6,030 nucleotides of DNA from CAZNNH01 sp964574335 (lineage in GTDB: Bacteria; Acidobacteriota; Vicinamibacteria; Fen-336), in NCBI GenBank assembly GCA_964574335.1, contig CAZNNH010000264.1:1-6030 (forward strand), read 5' to 3'. Shown here piece after piece: positions 1-5,957 of the stretch (position 1 is the stretch's first letter; each line of letters begins with the position of its first letter). Below the pieces are notes generated by a model. The model ran no database searches. It worked only from the letters and a program-made list of their open reading frames with translations, and had not been told where the DNA came from. The position numbers were made by a program, and so were the translations under genes.

Positions 1-240
1 CGGACCGAGGACAAGCCGATATGCGGTTCACTCGCGGTCCTCTCCGCCCTCAGAACAATTAGTATCCTGGCGCGGGTATCTGGTACACACGGTTAGCGTG
101 GCGAATGGTAGCAGGCTTCCGGGCCGTGTGGTAGGTGCCAAGTGCCCGAGGCGACTGGCTTTGGGGAGAACGGCGGCGCGGTGGCCCGGCCGGACGGGCG
201 TGGATTCCTGCAGCATAGTCCGATAAGGGCTGCGAGGGTG
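1..240. other. Unassigned region downstream of intI
   Basis: This stretch lies beyond the 3' end of the integrase gene. I see no convincing gene. A plus-strand frame is open from the window edge to a stop at 94-96 (about 31 residues), but it has no start in the window and no recognisable family. A weak inverted pair, CACACGG at 86-92 and CCGTGTG at 124-130, could form a hairpin with a 31-base loop. No pair of integron attC core boxes (RYYYAAC with GTTRRRY) and no tRNA-like fold was found. It may be intergenic DNA or the end of a gene lying mostly outside the window. Confidence 0.4.
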
Positions 241-1231
241 TCACCGATCGGTGTCAAATGGGCTCACGACGCCGTCGGCTCCGCGGTTCAGGACGTGCAG
301 GTAGATCATGGTCGTCTCGACGCTCTTGTGGCCCATGAGCTTCTGGATGGTGCGGATGTCGTAGCCCTTCTCGAGAAGGTGGGTGGCGAAGCTGTGCCTC
401 ATCGTGTGGCACGTCGCGGGCTTCGGGACGCCGGAGGCACGGACCGCCGCCTTTGAAGGCGCGCTGTAGGACGGACTCGTCGGTGTGATGCCTCCTCCGC
501 TGGCCGGTCTCCTCATCCGTGTGGAGTCACGAGGCGGGGAAGACCCACTGCCAGCACCACTCGCTGGCCGCGCTCGTGTACTTGCGCTCCGGGGCGTCGG
601 GCAGGTCGACCCGGCCGAGGCCGAACCGCAGGTCGTTCTCGTGCAGGCGCCGGACCCGGCGGAGGTGCTCTCGCAGCGGACCGTGCAGTCTCCTGGGCAG
701 CATGGTGCCCCGGTCCTTGCGTCCCTTCCCGTCGCGTACGGTCAGCTCCACCCTCTGGAAGTCCAGGTCCTTCACGCGGACCCGCGGGCACTCGAGGAGC
801 CGTACCCCGCTTCCGTACATCAGGGCGGCCATCAGCCAGGGCGTCCCGTGAAGCTGCTCCAGGACGGCGCGGACTTCGGAGAAGGTGAGGACCACGGGAA
901 GGTGGATCGGACGCTTGGCCCGGGCCGTGTCGTGGAGGCCCTCCAGGTTCTTCTTGAGGACCTCGCGGTAGAGGAACAGCAGGGAGCTGAAGGCCTGGTT
1001 CTGCGTCGAGGCGGAGACGCGTAGGCGGGTGGCCAGGTGGGCGAGATAGCGGCGGATCTCGGGCTCGGCCATGTCCTTCGGGTGCCTCTTCTCGTGGAAG
1101 AGGATGAACCTTCGGATCCAGCCTACGTAGGCCTTCTCGGTGTTGCGGCTGTAGTGGCGGGTGCGCAGGGTCTCCCGGACCCTGTCCAGCAGGCGCGGCG
1201 GCTGGCCTGGGGGCGGCTCGACAAGAGACAT
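241..1231 (-). pseudogene. intI: Integron integrase (IntI-type tyrosine recombinase), disrupted
   Basis: An integron integrase inserts and excises gene cassettes by recombining attC and attI sites. The N-terminal SAM-like core-binding domain is at about residues 14-95 (HYSRNTEKAYVGWIRRF). The catalytic domain has Arg144 (YGSGVRLLE), then, once the frame is repaired, His275, Arg278 (HTMRHSFATHLLE), His301 (LMGHKSV) and the nucleophile Tyr310 (TTMIYLHVL). All five sit two positions before their IntI1 counterparts. The insertion that separates IntI from XerC/D is clear at about 207-233 (LPDAPERKY...EWCWQWVFPAS). The frame ends at TGA (527-529) after 234 residues, where family members usually have Arg (CGA to TGA). 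The same frame then reads on in homology until one extra base in the AAA run at 452-454 shifts it; the rest is read in the next frame to a stop at 241-243. Repaired length is 329 residues, normal for the family. An AGGAGG 5 bases upstream fixes the start. Two lesions make a decayed gene more likely than one sequencing error. Confidence 0.9.
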
Positions 1232-1236
1232 GCTCT

Positions 1237-1242
1237 CCTCCT
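1237..1242 (-). promoter_or_regulatory. Ribosome binding site of intI
   Basis: A perfect AGGAGG on the minus strand ends 5 bases before the ATG at 1231. It decides the start: the open frame continues upstream to 1627, but that extension would run antisense through the neighbouring hydrolase gene and has no integrase homology. Confidence 0.75.
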
Positions 1243-1375
1243 GAGGGCTTCGGGAACGTTGGCCCGCCGGGGAGAGTGCAGCGGGGACGGCACGGATGAG
1301 GATAGGGGAGGGTACGGCAGGGCAGGTCCGGCCGATTCCACGAATCTTCTCGGGCCTCAGGGCGTATTCTCTAAG

Positions 1376-1380
1376 GGAGG
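1376..1380 (+). promoter_or_regulatory. Ribosome binding site of the hydrolase gene
   Basis: GGAGG, within AAGGGAGGA, stands 8 bases before the ATG at 1389. This start places a classical signal peptide at the N-terminus. The longer in-frame start at 1296 has no such site and would bury the signal peptide 31 residues into the protein. Confidence 0.7.
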
Positions 1381-1388
1381 ACGAAGCC

Positions 1389-2588
1389 ATGATCCGAGGG
1401 GTGAGCCTGCTGGCGGCGCTGGCGGCGCTGGCGGGTGAGGCGGGGGCGCAGGCGTTCGAGCCGTCGGCGTGCCCGTTCCGGGTGCCGTCGGGCCAGTTGG
1501 AAGGCCAGACCGTGGAGTGCGGGTTCCTCTCGGTGCCCGAGAACCGGACAAGCCCCAACGGGCGGTCGATCCGTCTGGCGGTGGCGATCTTTCGGGACCA
1601 GAGCGGGGCGACCCAGCCCGATCCCATAGTCTACCTGAACGGCGGGCCCGGCGGCAGCGCCCTGGCGCTCATCTACTACTCCTTCGGATCGTTCTACGGG
1701 CCGGTGCTGGCCTCTGCGCACCGGGACCTGGTCGTGTTCGACCAGCGCGGCGTCCTCCCCTCGGAGCCGGCCCTCAACTGCACGCTGACCACCGGGACGC
1801 TCGACGACTTCATGGCCTGCCAGGCCAGGCTGCAGGGCCTGGCCGACCTGACCGCCTACAACACGGTGGAGAACGCCGCCGACGTCGAGGACCTCCGGCT
1901 GGCCCTCGGCTACGGCCAGGTCAACCTGTGGGGCACGTCCTACGGGACTCGGCTGGCGCTGGGCGTGATGCGCGACTTCCCGCAGGGGCTCCGCAGCGTG
2001 GTCCTCGACTCGGTCTACCCGCCCCAGGTCGACCTCTACCTGGAGGGGCCCGCCGACGTCGATCGGGCGTTCGAGGCGCTGTTCCTGGCCTGCGCCCAGG
2101 ATCCGGAGTGCAGCGTGGACTATCCCAACCTGAGCGGCGTCTTCTACGGACTGGTCGACCGGCTACAGACGGCGCCGACGACCATCACGCTGCGGGACCC
2201 ATTCGGCGGCCAGACCTTTCCCTACACCGTCGATGACGCCGGCATGGAGGCGATCCTGTTCAACTTCCTCTACTCCTCCGAGCTGCTGCCCTACCTGCCG
2301 CGAATGATCTTCGACGCCGAGCAGAACCGCTGGAGCTCCATCGGCAACCTCCTCGGGTCGATGTTCGCCCAGGCGTCGCGGTCGGTGAGCCGCGGCATGC
2401 AGCTCTCGGTGCTGTGCAACGAGGAGGCGGTGTTCGGGAGCGCCGGCCAGTTCGAGGCGGCGCTCGCGCAGTTCCCGCACCTGGAGCCCCTGTACCGCGG
2501 CAGCATCCTCGGCGGCTTCGGCTACCAGGTGTGCGACGCCTGGGAGTCGGGCCAGGCGGGGCCGGCCGAGAACCAGGCGGTGGCCAGC
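1389..2588 (+). CDS. Secreted alpha/beta hydrolase, tripeptidyl-aminopeptidase-like (S33-type), 3' end in gap
   Basis: This is probably an exported serine peptidase or hydrolase of the group that removes N-terminal residues or tripeptides. The first 22 residues are a Sec signal peptide (MIRG, a Leu/Ala-rich core, then a cut after GAQA). The oxyanion-hole motif NGGPGG is at 84-89, VVFDQRG at 115-121, and the nucleophile elbow GTSYG at 182-186 makes Ser184 the catalytic serine. The run YNTVENAADVEDLR just before it is typical of the family, as is SVLCNEE at 340-346. Eight cysteines in the mature part fit disulfides outside the cytoplasm. Four hundred codons are readable; the catalytic Asp and His and the TAP-like C-terminal segment are not. 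A 100-base gap could hold only about 33 residues, too few for the usual tail, so the gap is probably longer than drawn. The motif after DQRG is VLPSEP instead of the common TGxSEP. The exact substrate cannot be read from sequence. Confidence 0.88.
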
Positions 2589-2688
2589 NNNNNNNNNNNN
2601 NNNNNNNNNNNNNNNNNNNNNNNNNNNNNNNNNNNNNNNNNNNNNNNNNNNNNNNNNNNNNNNNNNNNNNNNNNNNNNNNNNNNNNNN
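2589..2688. other. Assembly gap of 100 N inside the hydrolase gene
   Basis: Exactly 100 undetermined bases, which suggests a conventional placeholder of unknown true size. The hydrolase reading frame enters the gap. The sequence after it looks like intergenic repeat DNA, so the stop codon and the catalytic Asp/His of the hydrolase most likely lie in the missing part. The flanks share no obvious identical end. Confidence 0.95.
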
Positions 2689-2724
2689 CCCCGCTCCGGT
2701 AGGGCCAGGGGCCACCCGCGTCCG

Positions 2725-2848
2725 GCCATCCTGAGTGCCGCTTCGAAGCTGTACCCCGGATGGATCCGCGCTCCGGCGGAGTCCGAGATCCTCCGGACGA
2801 CGCCATGACGCCGCCATGACGCCGCCATGACGCCGCCCTCAGAATGAC
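2725..2848. repeat. Palindromic dispersed repeat, copy A
   Basis: The left end GCCATCCTGAG (2725-2735) is matched by an inverted right end CTCAGAATGAC (2838-2848), each one base off the perfect pair seen in copy B. The body carries CTTCGAAGCTGTACC, shared with copy C, and GGATCCGCGCTCCGG, shared with copy B. The right arm is enlarged by three 11-base tandem units. Such elements are non-coding; whether they act as REP-like hairpins, terminators or non-autonomous mobile units cannot be told here. Confidence 0.75.
2801..2837 (+). repeat. 11-base tandem repeat, three units and a part
   Basis: The unit CGCCATGACGC is repeated three times without change, followed by CGCC. It lies inside the right arm of palindromic copy A and probably arose by slippage there, since copy B lacks it. 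Confidence 0.85.
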
Positions 2849-2884
2849 GGTGCCGGGGATGTCATCCCGAGTCGGCCGCCGGCG

Positions 2885-3022
2885 TGGCCGCCGGTCAGCA
2901 ACGGACAGAAACCCTGGCCCGTCATCCTGAGTGCTTCATCGAGGTTGGTCCCCGGAAGGATCCGCGCTCCGGCCGAGTTCCAGATCCTTCGGGCGCGGCG
3001 GGACGGGCGCCTTCAGGATGAC
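2885..3022. repeat. Palindromic dispersed repeat, copy B with its upstream flank
   Basis: The core is 2921-3022, 102 bases, with perfect 10-base terminal inverted repeats GTCATCCTGA (2921-2930) and TCAGGATGAC (3013-3022). A second inverted pair, GAAGGATC (2955-2962) and GATCCTTC (2983-2990), lies inside. The 36 bases before the core begin TGGCCGCCGGTCAG and match the flank of copy C, so the repeated unit is larger than the palindrome alone. This is the best-preserved copy in the window. Confidence 0.8.
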
Positions 3023-3136
3023 GCCCTGGTCCCACGCAGCGGCGCCGGAGACCCTCGAGCGCGGCCCGCGACGGAGCGGGTGTTGGGCTGTTGACACCCA
3101 GACCGCCGTCGTATTACCTACGCCCGTCCGTGGTCC

Positions 3137-3142
3137 GGAAGG
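3137..3142 (+). promoter_or_regulatory. Probable ribosome binding site of the immunity gene
   Basis: GGAAGG lies 4 bases before the ATG at 3147. It is not a strong site, but it supports this start over the upstream in-frame ATG codons, which fall in or next to palindromic repeat copy B. Confidence 0.45.
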
Positions 3143-3146
3143 TGAC

Positions 3147-3995
3147 ATGTGGAGAGAGAGCGTCAGGTCCGCCGTTCCGGGGGCTCGGTTGGCGAAAGCC
3201 GCGACGGTGAGGAGCATTCGCAGCGTGGAGAGAGCGCTCGCCGTCTCTTTGCCCGCTGATCTGCAGGCACTCCTGCGCGAGACGAACGGAGTGGTGACAG
3301 CCAGCGGCCTCGAGAGCGTGTGGGGGGCCGGAGAGATCATCGATCGCAACCGCGGCATGAGGGAGCTCCAGACAGAGGATGGACTGTATCGGCCCTTCGA
3401 CTCGCTCCTGTTCTTCGGGGAAGCGGGCAACGGCGACCTCTTCGGGTATCGGCTCGACGACGGCGCGGAGGAAGGCCAACCCATTCTCGGGTGGGACCAC
3501 GAGACGGATGAACGCCTACCGCTCGCAGCCGACCTCCAGGCGTGCCTGCGCCTTCTGGGCTCGGAGGAGGGCGAGGAGGATGAGGGTTCAGGGGAGCCCG
3601 CCGAGATCCGAAGGCTGGTCTCCATCTGGGTTGGCACTCATGAGTCCGAAGAGGCCTTCGGGACCTACCTGGCGGACGGGTTCCTCTATGCCGCCTGCCG
3701 GGACTCCGAGGGACTCTCTCGGTTCGACGTCGACGCGGGCCTCCAGCCAGACGACTTCATGGGCGTCATCCAGCAGATGGCCTTCGCGCCAGGCGGCGAG
3801 CCCTTGGCCGATCTCCTGGAGGGCATGCCAGGCCAGGAGAGCCTCTCGGACCAGGTCGCGATCGCCGCACGCCGCCACCGGATCGAGCGCGCGACAACGG
3901 CAGTCCTTCTGTATGGACTTCGCTACGACGCGGACGAGAGACCGAACGCAACCGCCGGCCCGATGACCTTCCTCGGCTGCTTCGAGTACGAGTGA
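3147..3995 (+). CDS. Two-domain immunity protein: SUKH (SMI1/KNR4) domain fused to an Imm22-like domain
   Basis: The protein has 282 residues and no signal peptide, so it should be cytoplasmic. Residues about 22-137 look like a SUKH domain: IRSVERALAVSLPADLQALL followed by RETNGV, VWGAGEIIDRNRG (59-70), then YRPFDSLLFFGEAGNGDLFG (81-100) and the strand ILGWDHETDER. A short acidic linker (SEEGEEDEGSGE, 139-150) leads to a second domain, about 156-282, with VSIWVGTHESEEAFGTYL and a C-terminal LLYGLRYD...FLGCFEYE, the pattern of Imm22 (DUF4284). Both families are known as immunity proteins that bind and block toxin domains delivered by contact-dependent or secreted toxin systems. The fusion suggests a poly-immunity protein against more than one toxin. 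No toxin gene is adjacent, so it looks orphan. Palindromic repeat copies lie on both sides. The SUKH call is firm, the Imm22 call somewhat less so. Confidence 0.85.
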   Translation: MWRESVRSAVPGARLAKAATVRSIRSVERALAVSLPADLQALLRETNGVVTASGLESVWGAGEIIDRNRGMRELQTEDGLYRPFDSLLFFGEAGNGDLFGYRLDDGAEEGQPILGWDHETDERLPLAADLQACLRLLGSEEGEEDEGSGEPAEIRRLVSIWVGTHESEEAFGTYLADGFLYAACRDSEGLSRFDVDAGLQPDDFMGVIQQMAFAPGGEPLADLLEGMPGQESLSDQVAIAARRHRIERATTAVLLYGLRYDADERPNATAGPMTFLGCFEYE

Positions 3996-4070
3996 AGACA
4001 GGCTGGCGGCCCCTGCGGCCTCCGGGCGGCACCACAAGGATCTTGGTATGGTGGCGCTGTCGCTCTCAGG

Positions 4071-4125
4071 CCGTGAGCTGCGGGTTTCGGGCCGTGAACC
4101 GCGGGTTTCGGGCCGTGAACCGCGG
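4071..4125. repeat. 21-base tandem repeat, block left of the gap
   Basis: Units start at 4071, 4092 and 4113 with a strict period of 21 bases. The consensus is CCGTGAACCGCGGGTTTCGG plus a final G; the first unit has GAGCTG in place of GAACCG. Each full unit contains the near palindrome GAACCGCGGGTTTC, so it could form a small hairpin or bind a dimeric protein. The block runs up to the gap and is cut there. It differs from a CRISPR array in having no unique spacers. Confidence 0.9.
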
Positions 4126-4225
4126 NNNNNNNNNNNNNNNNNNNNNNNNNNNNNNNNNNNNNNNNNNNNNNNNNNNNNNNNNNNNNNNNNNNNNNNNNNN
4201 NNNNNNNNNNNNNNNNNNNNNNNNN
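4126..4225. other. Assembly gap of 100 N inside the 21-base repeat
   Basis: The 55 bases just before the gap and the 55 just after it are identical, flush with the gap on both sides. That is what two contigs sharing one assembly-graph overlap of 55 bases would leave. The true sequence may have only one block, or a longer array collapsed by the assembler. Confidence 0.9.
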
Positions 4226-4280
4226 CCGTGAGCTGCGGGTTTCGGGCCGTGAACCGCGGGTTTCGGGCCGTGAACCGCGG
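4226..4280. repeat. 21-base tandem repeat, block right of the gap
   Basis: Units start at 4226, 4247 and 4268, and the block has the same base sequence as the one at 4071-4125, including the variant first unit. It may be a real second block or the same bases reported twice. Confidence 0.85.
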
Positions 4281-4290
4281 TCCGTCGCCA

Positions 4291-4368
4291 TGGCCGCCGG
4301 TCAGTGCGGACCCAGACCCTGACCGTCATCCTGAGGGCCACTTCGAAGCTGTACCCTGGAAGGATCCG
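4291..4368. repeat. Palindromic dispersed repeat, copy C (left half only)
   Basis: The flank TGGCCGCCGGTCAG and the left end GTCATCCTGAG (4325-4335) match copy B, and CTTCGAAGCTGTACC at 4341-4355 matches copy A. Similarity stops after AAGGATCCG; no right arm or inverted TCAGGATGAC end is seen. It lies about 20 bases past the stop codon of the GH30 gene, so the right half may have been lost at the gene boundary. Confidence 0.75.
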
Positions 4369-4387
4369 GACACCACGCCGGCGGCGT

Positions 4388-5809
4388 TCAGCGCAGCACG
4401 GTCAGGACGGAGCGGGGCGGGCTGTCGACCTGGGCCGCCTGGCCGTCCTGCCACACCCGCACCGGGATCGCGGTCTCGGTCTGGTTCAGCACCGCCGTCA
4501 CCACGCCGCCGTCCGGGTTGCGGAAGGCGGTGGCCAGCAGCCGGTCGTCGTTCGAGGTGCAGGCGATGCGCCGCGCGCCCGGCCGCACGAACTTGGAGAA
4601 GTGGCCGATGTACCAGTACGAGCTCAGGTAGGTGAGCTCGCCGCTGCGGGTGTCGCCGTGCACGGGCGCCAGGCAGAAGTTGCCCACGTGGTTGGGACCG
4701 CCCCGCTCGTCCAGCAGCACGTTCCAGTCGGTCCAGCCGACGGCCCAGTCGTTGAAGTCCCTGATCATCGCCTCCGCGTAGACCTCGCCCCACTTCCACT
4801 CGGCGACGTTCTCCTCGCTGTAATTGGCCGGCGTCCCCTCGGTGAACAGCAGGGCCTTGTCGGGCCAGGCGTCGTGGGTCAGGCGCACGTTCTCGAAGTG
4901 GTCGCCCGTGTACCAGTGGAAGCCGGTCCCCCAGACGTAGCGGCTGGCCTCGGGGTCGTCATAGACCACCTTGGCGCGCTGGTACATGACGCCGCGGTTG
5001 TGGTCCCAGATCATCAGCCTCAGGCCGCCCAGGCCGGCCTGGGCGAGGGTGGGGCCCAGGTGATCGCGGACGAAGTCACGCTCCTCCTCGGCGGTGAAGA
5101 TGCAGGACTCCCAGGTCTGGACGGCCATCGGCTCGTTCTGCACGGTCAGGCCCCAGATCGGGATCCCCTCCGCCCGGTAGGCCTCGACGAACCTGACGAA
5201 GTAGCGGGCCCAGGCATCGCGGTACTCGGGGAGGAGCCGGCCGCCGTGGAGCATGTCATGGTTGGTCTTCATCCAGGCGGGCGGGCTCCAGGGCGAGGCG
5301 AACAGCTTGAGCTGGCCAGAGGCGGCTTCGATGGCGGCCCGGAGGAACGGGAGCTTGGCCTTGCGGTCGTGGTCGATGCTGAAGGTCTCGAGGGCCACGT
5401 CGCCGGGCTTCTCGACGTAGGCATAGCTCTCGCTCGAGAAGTCGCAGGAGTGGATGTGGGTCCGGCACAGCGAGTAGCCGATCCCCTTCTCCTTGTCGAA
5501 GTAGGCGGCGAGCAGCTCGCGCTGCCGCTCCGGCGGCAGCTTGGCGAAGGTCTCGGCTGCGGCGTCGGTGAGGGCGCCGCCGATCCCCTCGATGGTCTGG
5601 AACGGCTTGGCGGGGTCGACCATCACGGTCGGGTCGTGCTCGTCGGGCTGGGCGAGCGGCTCGAGCGCGGCCGGAGGCTGGAGGGCCAGGCGGTCGGGGG
5701 TGTCCCGGGCGGTGCGGTAGACCCGGACCTGTCCCGGCTCCCCGGCCGGCGACGGGGGCGCCGCCAGGCCGAGCGCGAGGGTGAGAAACGGAAGCAGCGC
5801 TTTCTTCAT
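4388..5809 (-). CDS. Secreted GH30-family glycoside hydrolase (glucosylceramidase / beta-glucanase type)
   Basis: The product is a complete 473-residue retaining glycosidase. Residues 1-21 are a signal peptide (MKKALLPFLTLALGLAAPPS, cut near SPA), so it acts outside the cytoplasm. The fold opens with the family motif FQTIEGIGGALTDAAAE (70-86) and continues with GYSLCRTHIHSCDFS (111-125) and ASPWSPPAWMKTN (171-183). Glu226 in LTVQNEP is the expected acid/base and Glu324 in LLFTEGTP the nucleophile. SSYWYIGHFSKFVRPGARRI (396-415) leads into the C-terminal beta domain, which ends in SVLTVL as is usual. Length is normal. GH30 enzymes of this type cleave beta-glucosyl links (glucosylceramide, beta-1,6-glucan); subfamily and substrate cannot be fixed by eye. 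Two ATGs stand side by side (5812 and 5809); the second lies 5 bases after AGGAGG and is preferred, the first only 2. No sugar transporter or regulator is adjacent. Confidence 0.93.
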   Translation of the reverse strand: MKKALLPFLTLALGLAAPPSPAGEPGQVRVYRTARDTPDRLALQPPAALEPLAQPDEHDPTVMVDPAKPFQTIEGIGGALTDAAAETFAKLPPERQRELLAAYFDKEKGIGYSLCRTHIHSCDFSSESYAYVEKPGDVALETFSIDHDRKAKLPFLRAAIEAASGQLKLFASPWSPPAWMKTNHDMLHGGRLLPEYRDAWARYFVRFVEAYRAEGIPIWGLTVQNEPMAVQTWESCIFTAEEERDFVRDHLGPTLAQAGLGGLRLMIWDHNRGVMYQRAKVVYDDPEASRYVWGTGFHWYTGDHFENVRLTHDAWPDKALLFTEGTPANYSEENVAEWKWGEVYAEAMIRDFNDWAVGWTDWNVLLDERGGPNHVGNFCLAPVHGDTRSGELTYLSSYWYIGHFSKFVRPGARRIACTSNDDRLLATAFRNPDGGVVTAVLNQTETAIPVRVWQDGQAAQVDSPPRSVLTVLR

Positions 5810-5814
5810 CATGA

Positions 5815-5820
5815 CCTCCT
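5815..5820 (-). promoter_or_regulatory. Ribosome binding site of the GH30 gene
   Basis: AGGAGG on the minus strand, within GGAAGGAGGTC. It is 2 bases from the first ATG and 5 from the second, which favours the second. It also rules out the upstream in-frame start at 5959, whose extra residues have no signal-peptide character. Confidence 0.75.
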
Positions 5821-5830
5821 TCCAGTGTTC

Positions 5831-5933
5831 GCGACTGCCGAGGCCGGCCGACGCGGTGGGTCGCCCGGAGCGGCGGTTCCTTCCCCACTCCGCAGCTGCC
5901 GAGACGGGAGGGCGCCGCGGGTCGCCCGGAGCG
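5831..5933. repeat. Degenerate direct repeat with 61-base period upstream of GH30
   Basis: Two boxes recur at the same distance: GCGACTGCCGAG (5831) with GCAGCTGCCGAG (5892), and GGGTCGCCCGGAGCG, identical at 5858-5872 and 5919-5933. The bases between them are less alike. The pair lies in the leader or promoter region of the GH30 gene and could be a duplicated regulatory site or a chance of local duplication; no known operator is recognised. Confidence 0.6.
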
Positions 5934-5957
5934 CGCGACTCGTCGATGAATGCCGAC

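Larger units (their letters stand above)
1232..1388. promoter_or_regulatory. Divergent intergenic region, expected place of attI and promoters
   Basis: These 157 bases separate the divergently transcribed intI and hydrolase genes. In most integrons the attI site and the cassette promoter lie beside the 5' end of intI, so this is where they would be. The only near match to the core GTTRRRY is GTTGGCC at 1258-1264 (six of seven), inside GAACGTTGGCC. That is too weak to call a site. I see no LexA box (CTGT-N8-ACAG) and no good sigma-70 promoter. The role is inferred from position only. Confidence 0.35.
2689..3146. other. Non-coding region rich in dispersed repeats
   Basis: About 458 bases without a supportable gene lie between the first gap and the immunity gene. 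They hold two copies of a palindromic repeat (2725-2848 and 2921-3022), a solitary copy of its end motif (GTCATCCCGAG at 2861-2871), and an 11-base tandem repeat. An open frame from 2931 runs into the immunity gene, but its first 72 codons translate the repeat itself and are taken as non-coding. Bases 3023-3146 form the leader of the immunity gene; no clear promoter is seen there. Confidence 0.6.
3996..4387. other. Non-coding region between the convergent immunity and GH30 genes
   Basis: The two neighbouring genes end toward each other here. The region holds a 21-base tandem repeat, an assembly gap, and a half copy of the palindromic repeat. No gene is supportable: the open frames crossing it simply translate the tandem repeat (for example a VSGREPR heptad). 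No classical terminator with a T-run was seen for either gene. Confidence 0.6.

Noticed and set aside
1..93. C-terminal end of a plus-strand gene entering from the left edge
   Set aside because: Only about 31 residues, no recognisable motif, and other frames are equally open in this GC-rich stretch.
51..100. attC site (AAC at 54-56 and GTTAGCG at 92-98 as core boxes)
   Set aside because: Neither box fits RYYYAAC or GTTRRRY, and the arms between them do not pair as an attC does.
527..529. TGA in intI as a recoded selenocysteine codon
   Set aside because: Family members usually have Arg here, no reason for Sec exists in this enzyme, and a separate frameshift follows anyway.
485..1024. Long plus-strand open frame across the integrase
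   Set aside because: It is the antisense shadow of intI in GC-rich DNA; the translation has no recognisable domain.
1365..1370. TATTCT as a -10 box for the hydrolase gene
   Set aside because: Transcription would start within the ribosome binding site, and there is no -35 box at the right distance.
527..1627. Integrase open frame extended upstream to 1627
   Set aside because: The extra 132 residues run antisense through the hydrolase gene and are not integrase-like; the ATG at 1231 has a perfect ribosome binding site.
2931..3146. N-terminal extension of the immunity protein from the ATG at 2931
   Set aside because: These 72 codons translate palindromic repeat copy B and low-complexity leader; the SUKH domain begins after the ATG at 3147.
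4071..4280. CRISPR array
   Set aside because: The 21-base units are directly adjacent with no unique spacers, and no cas gene is present.
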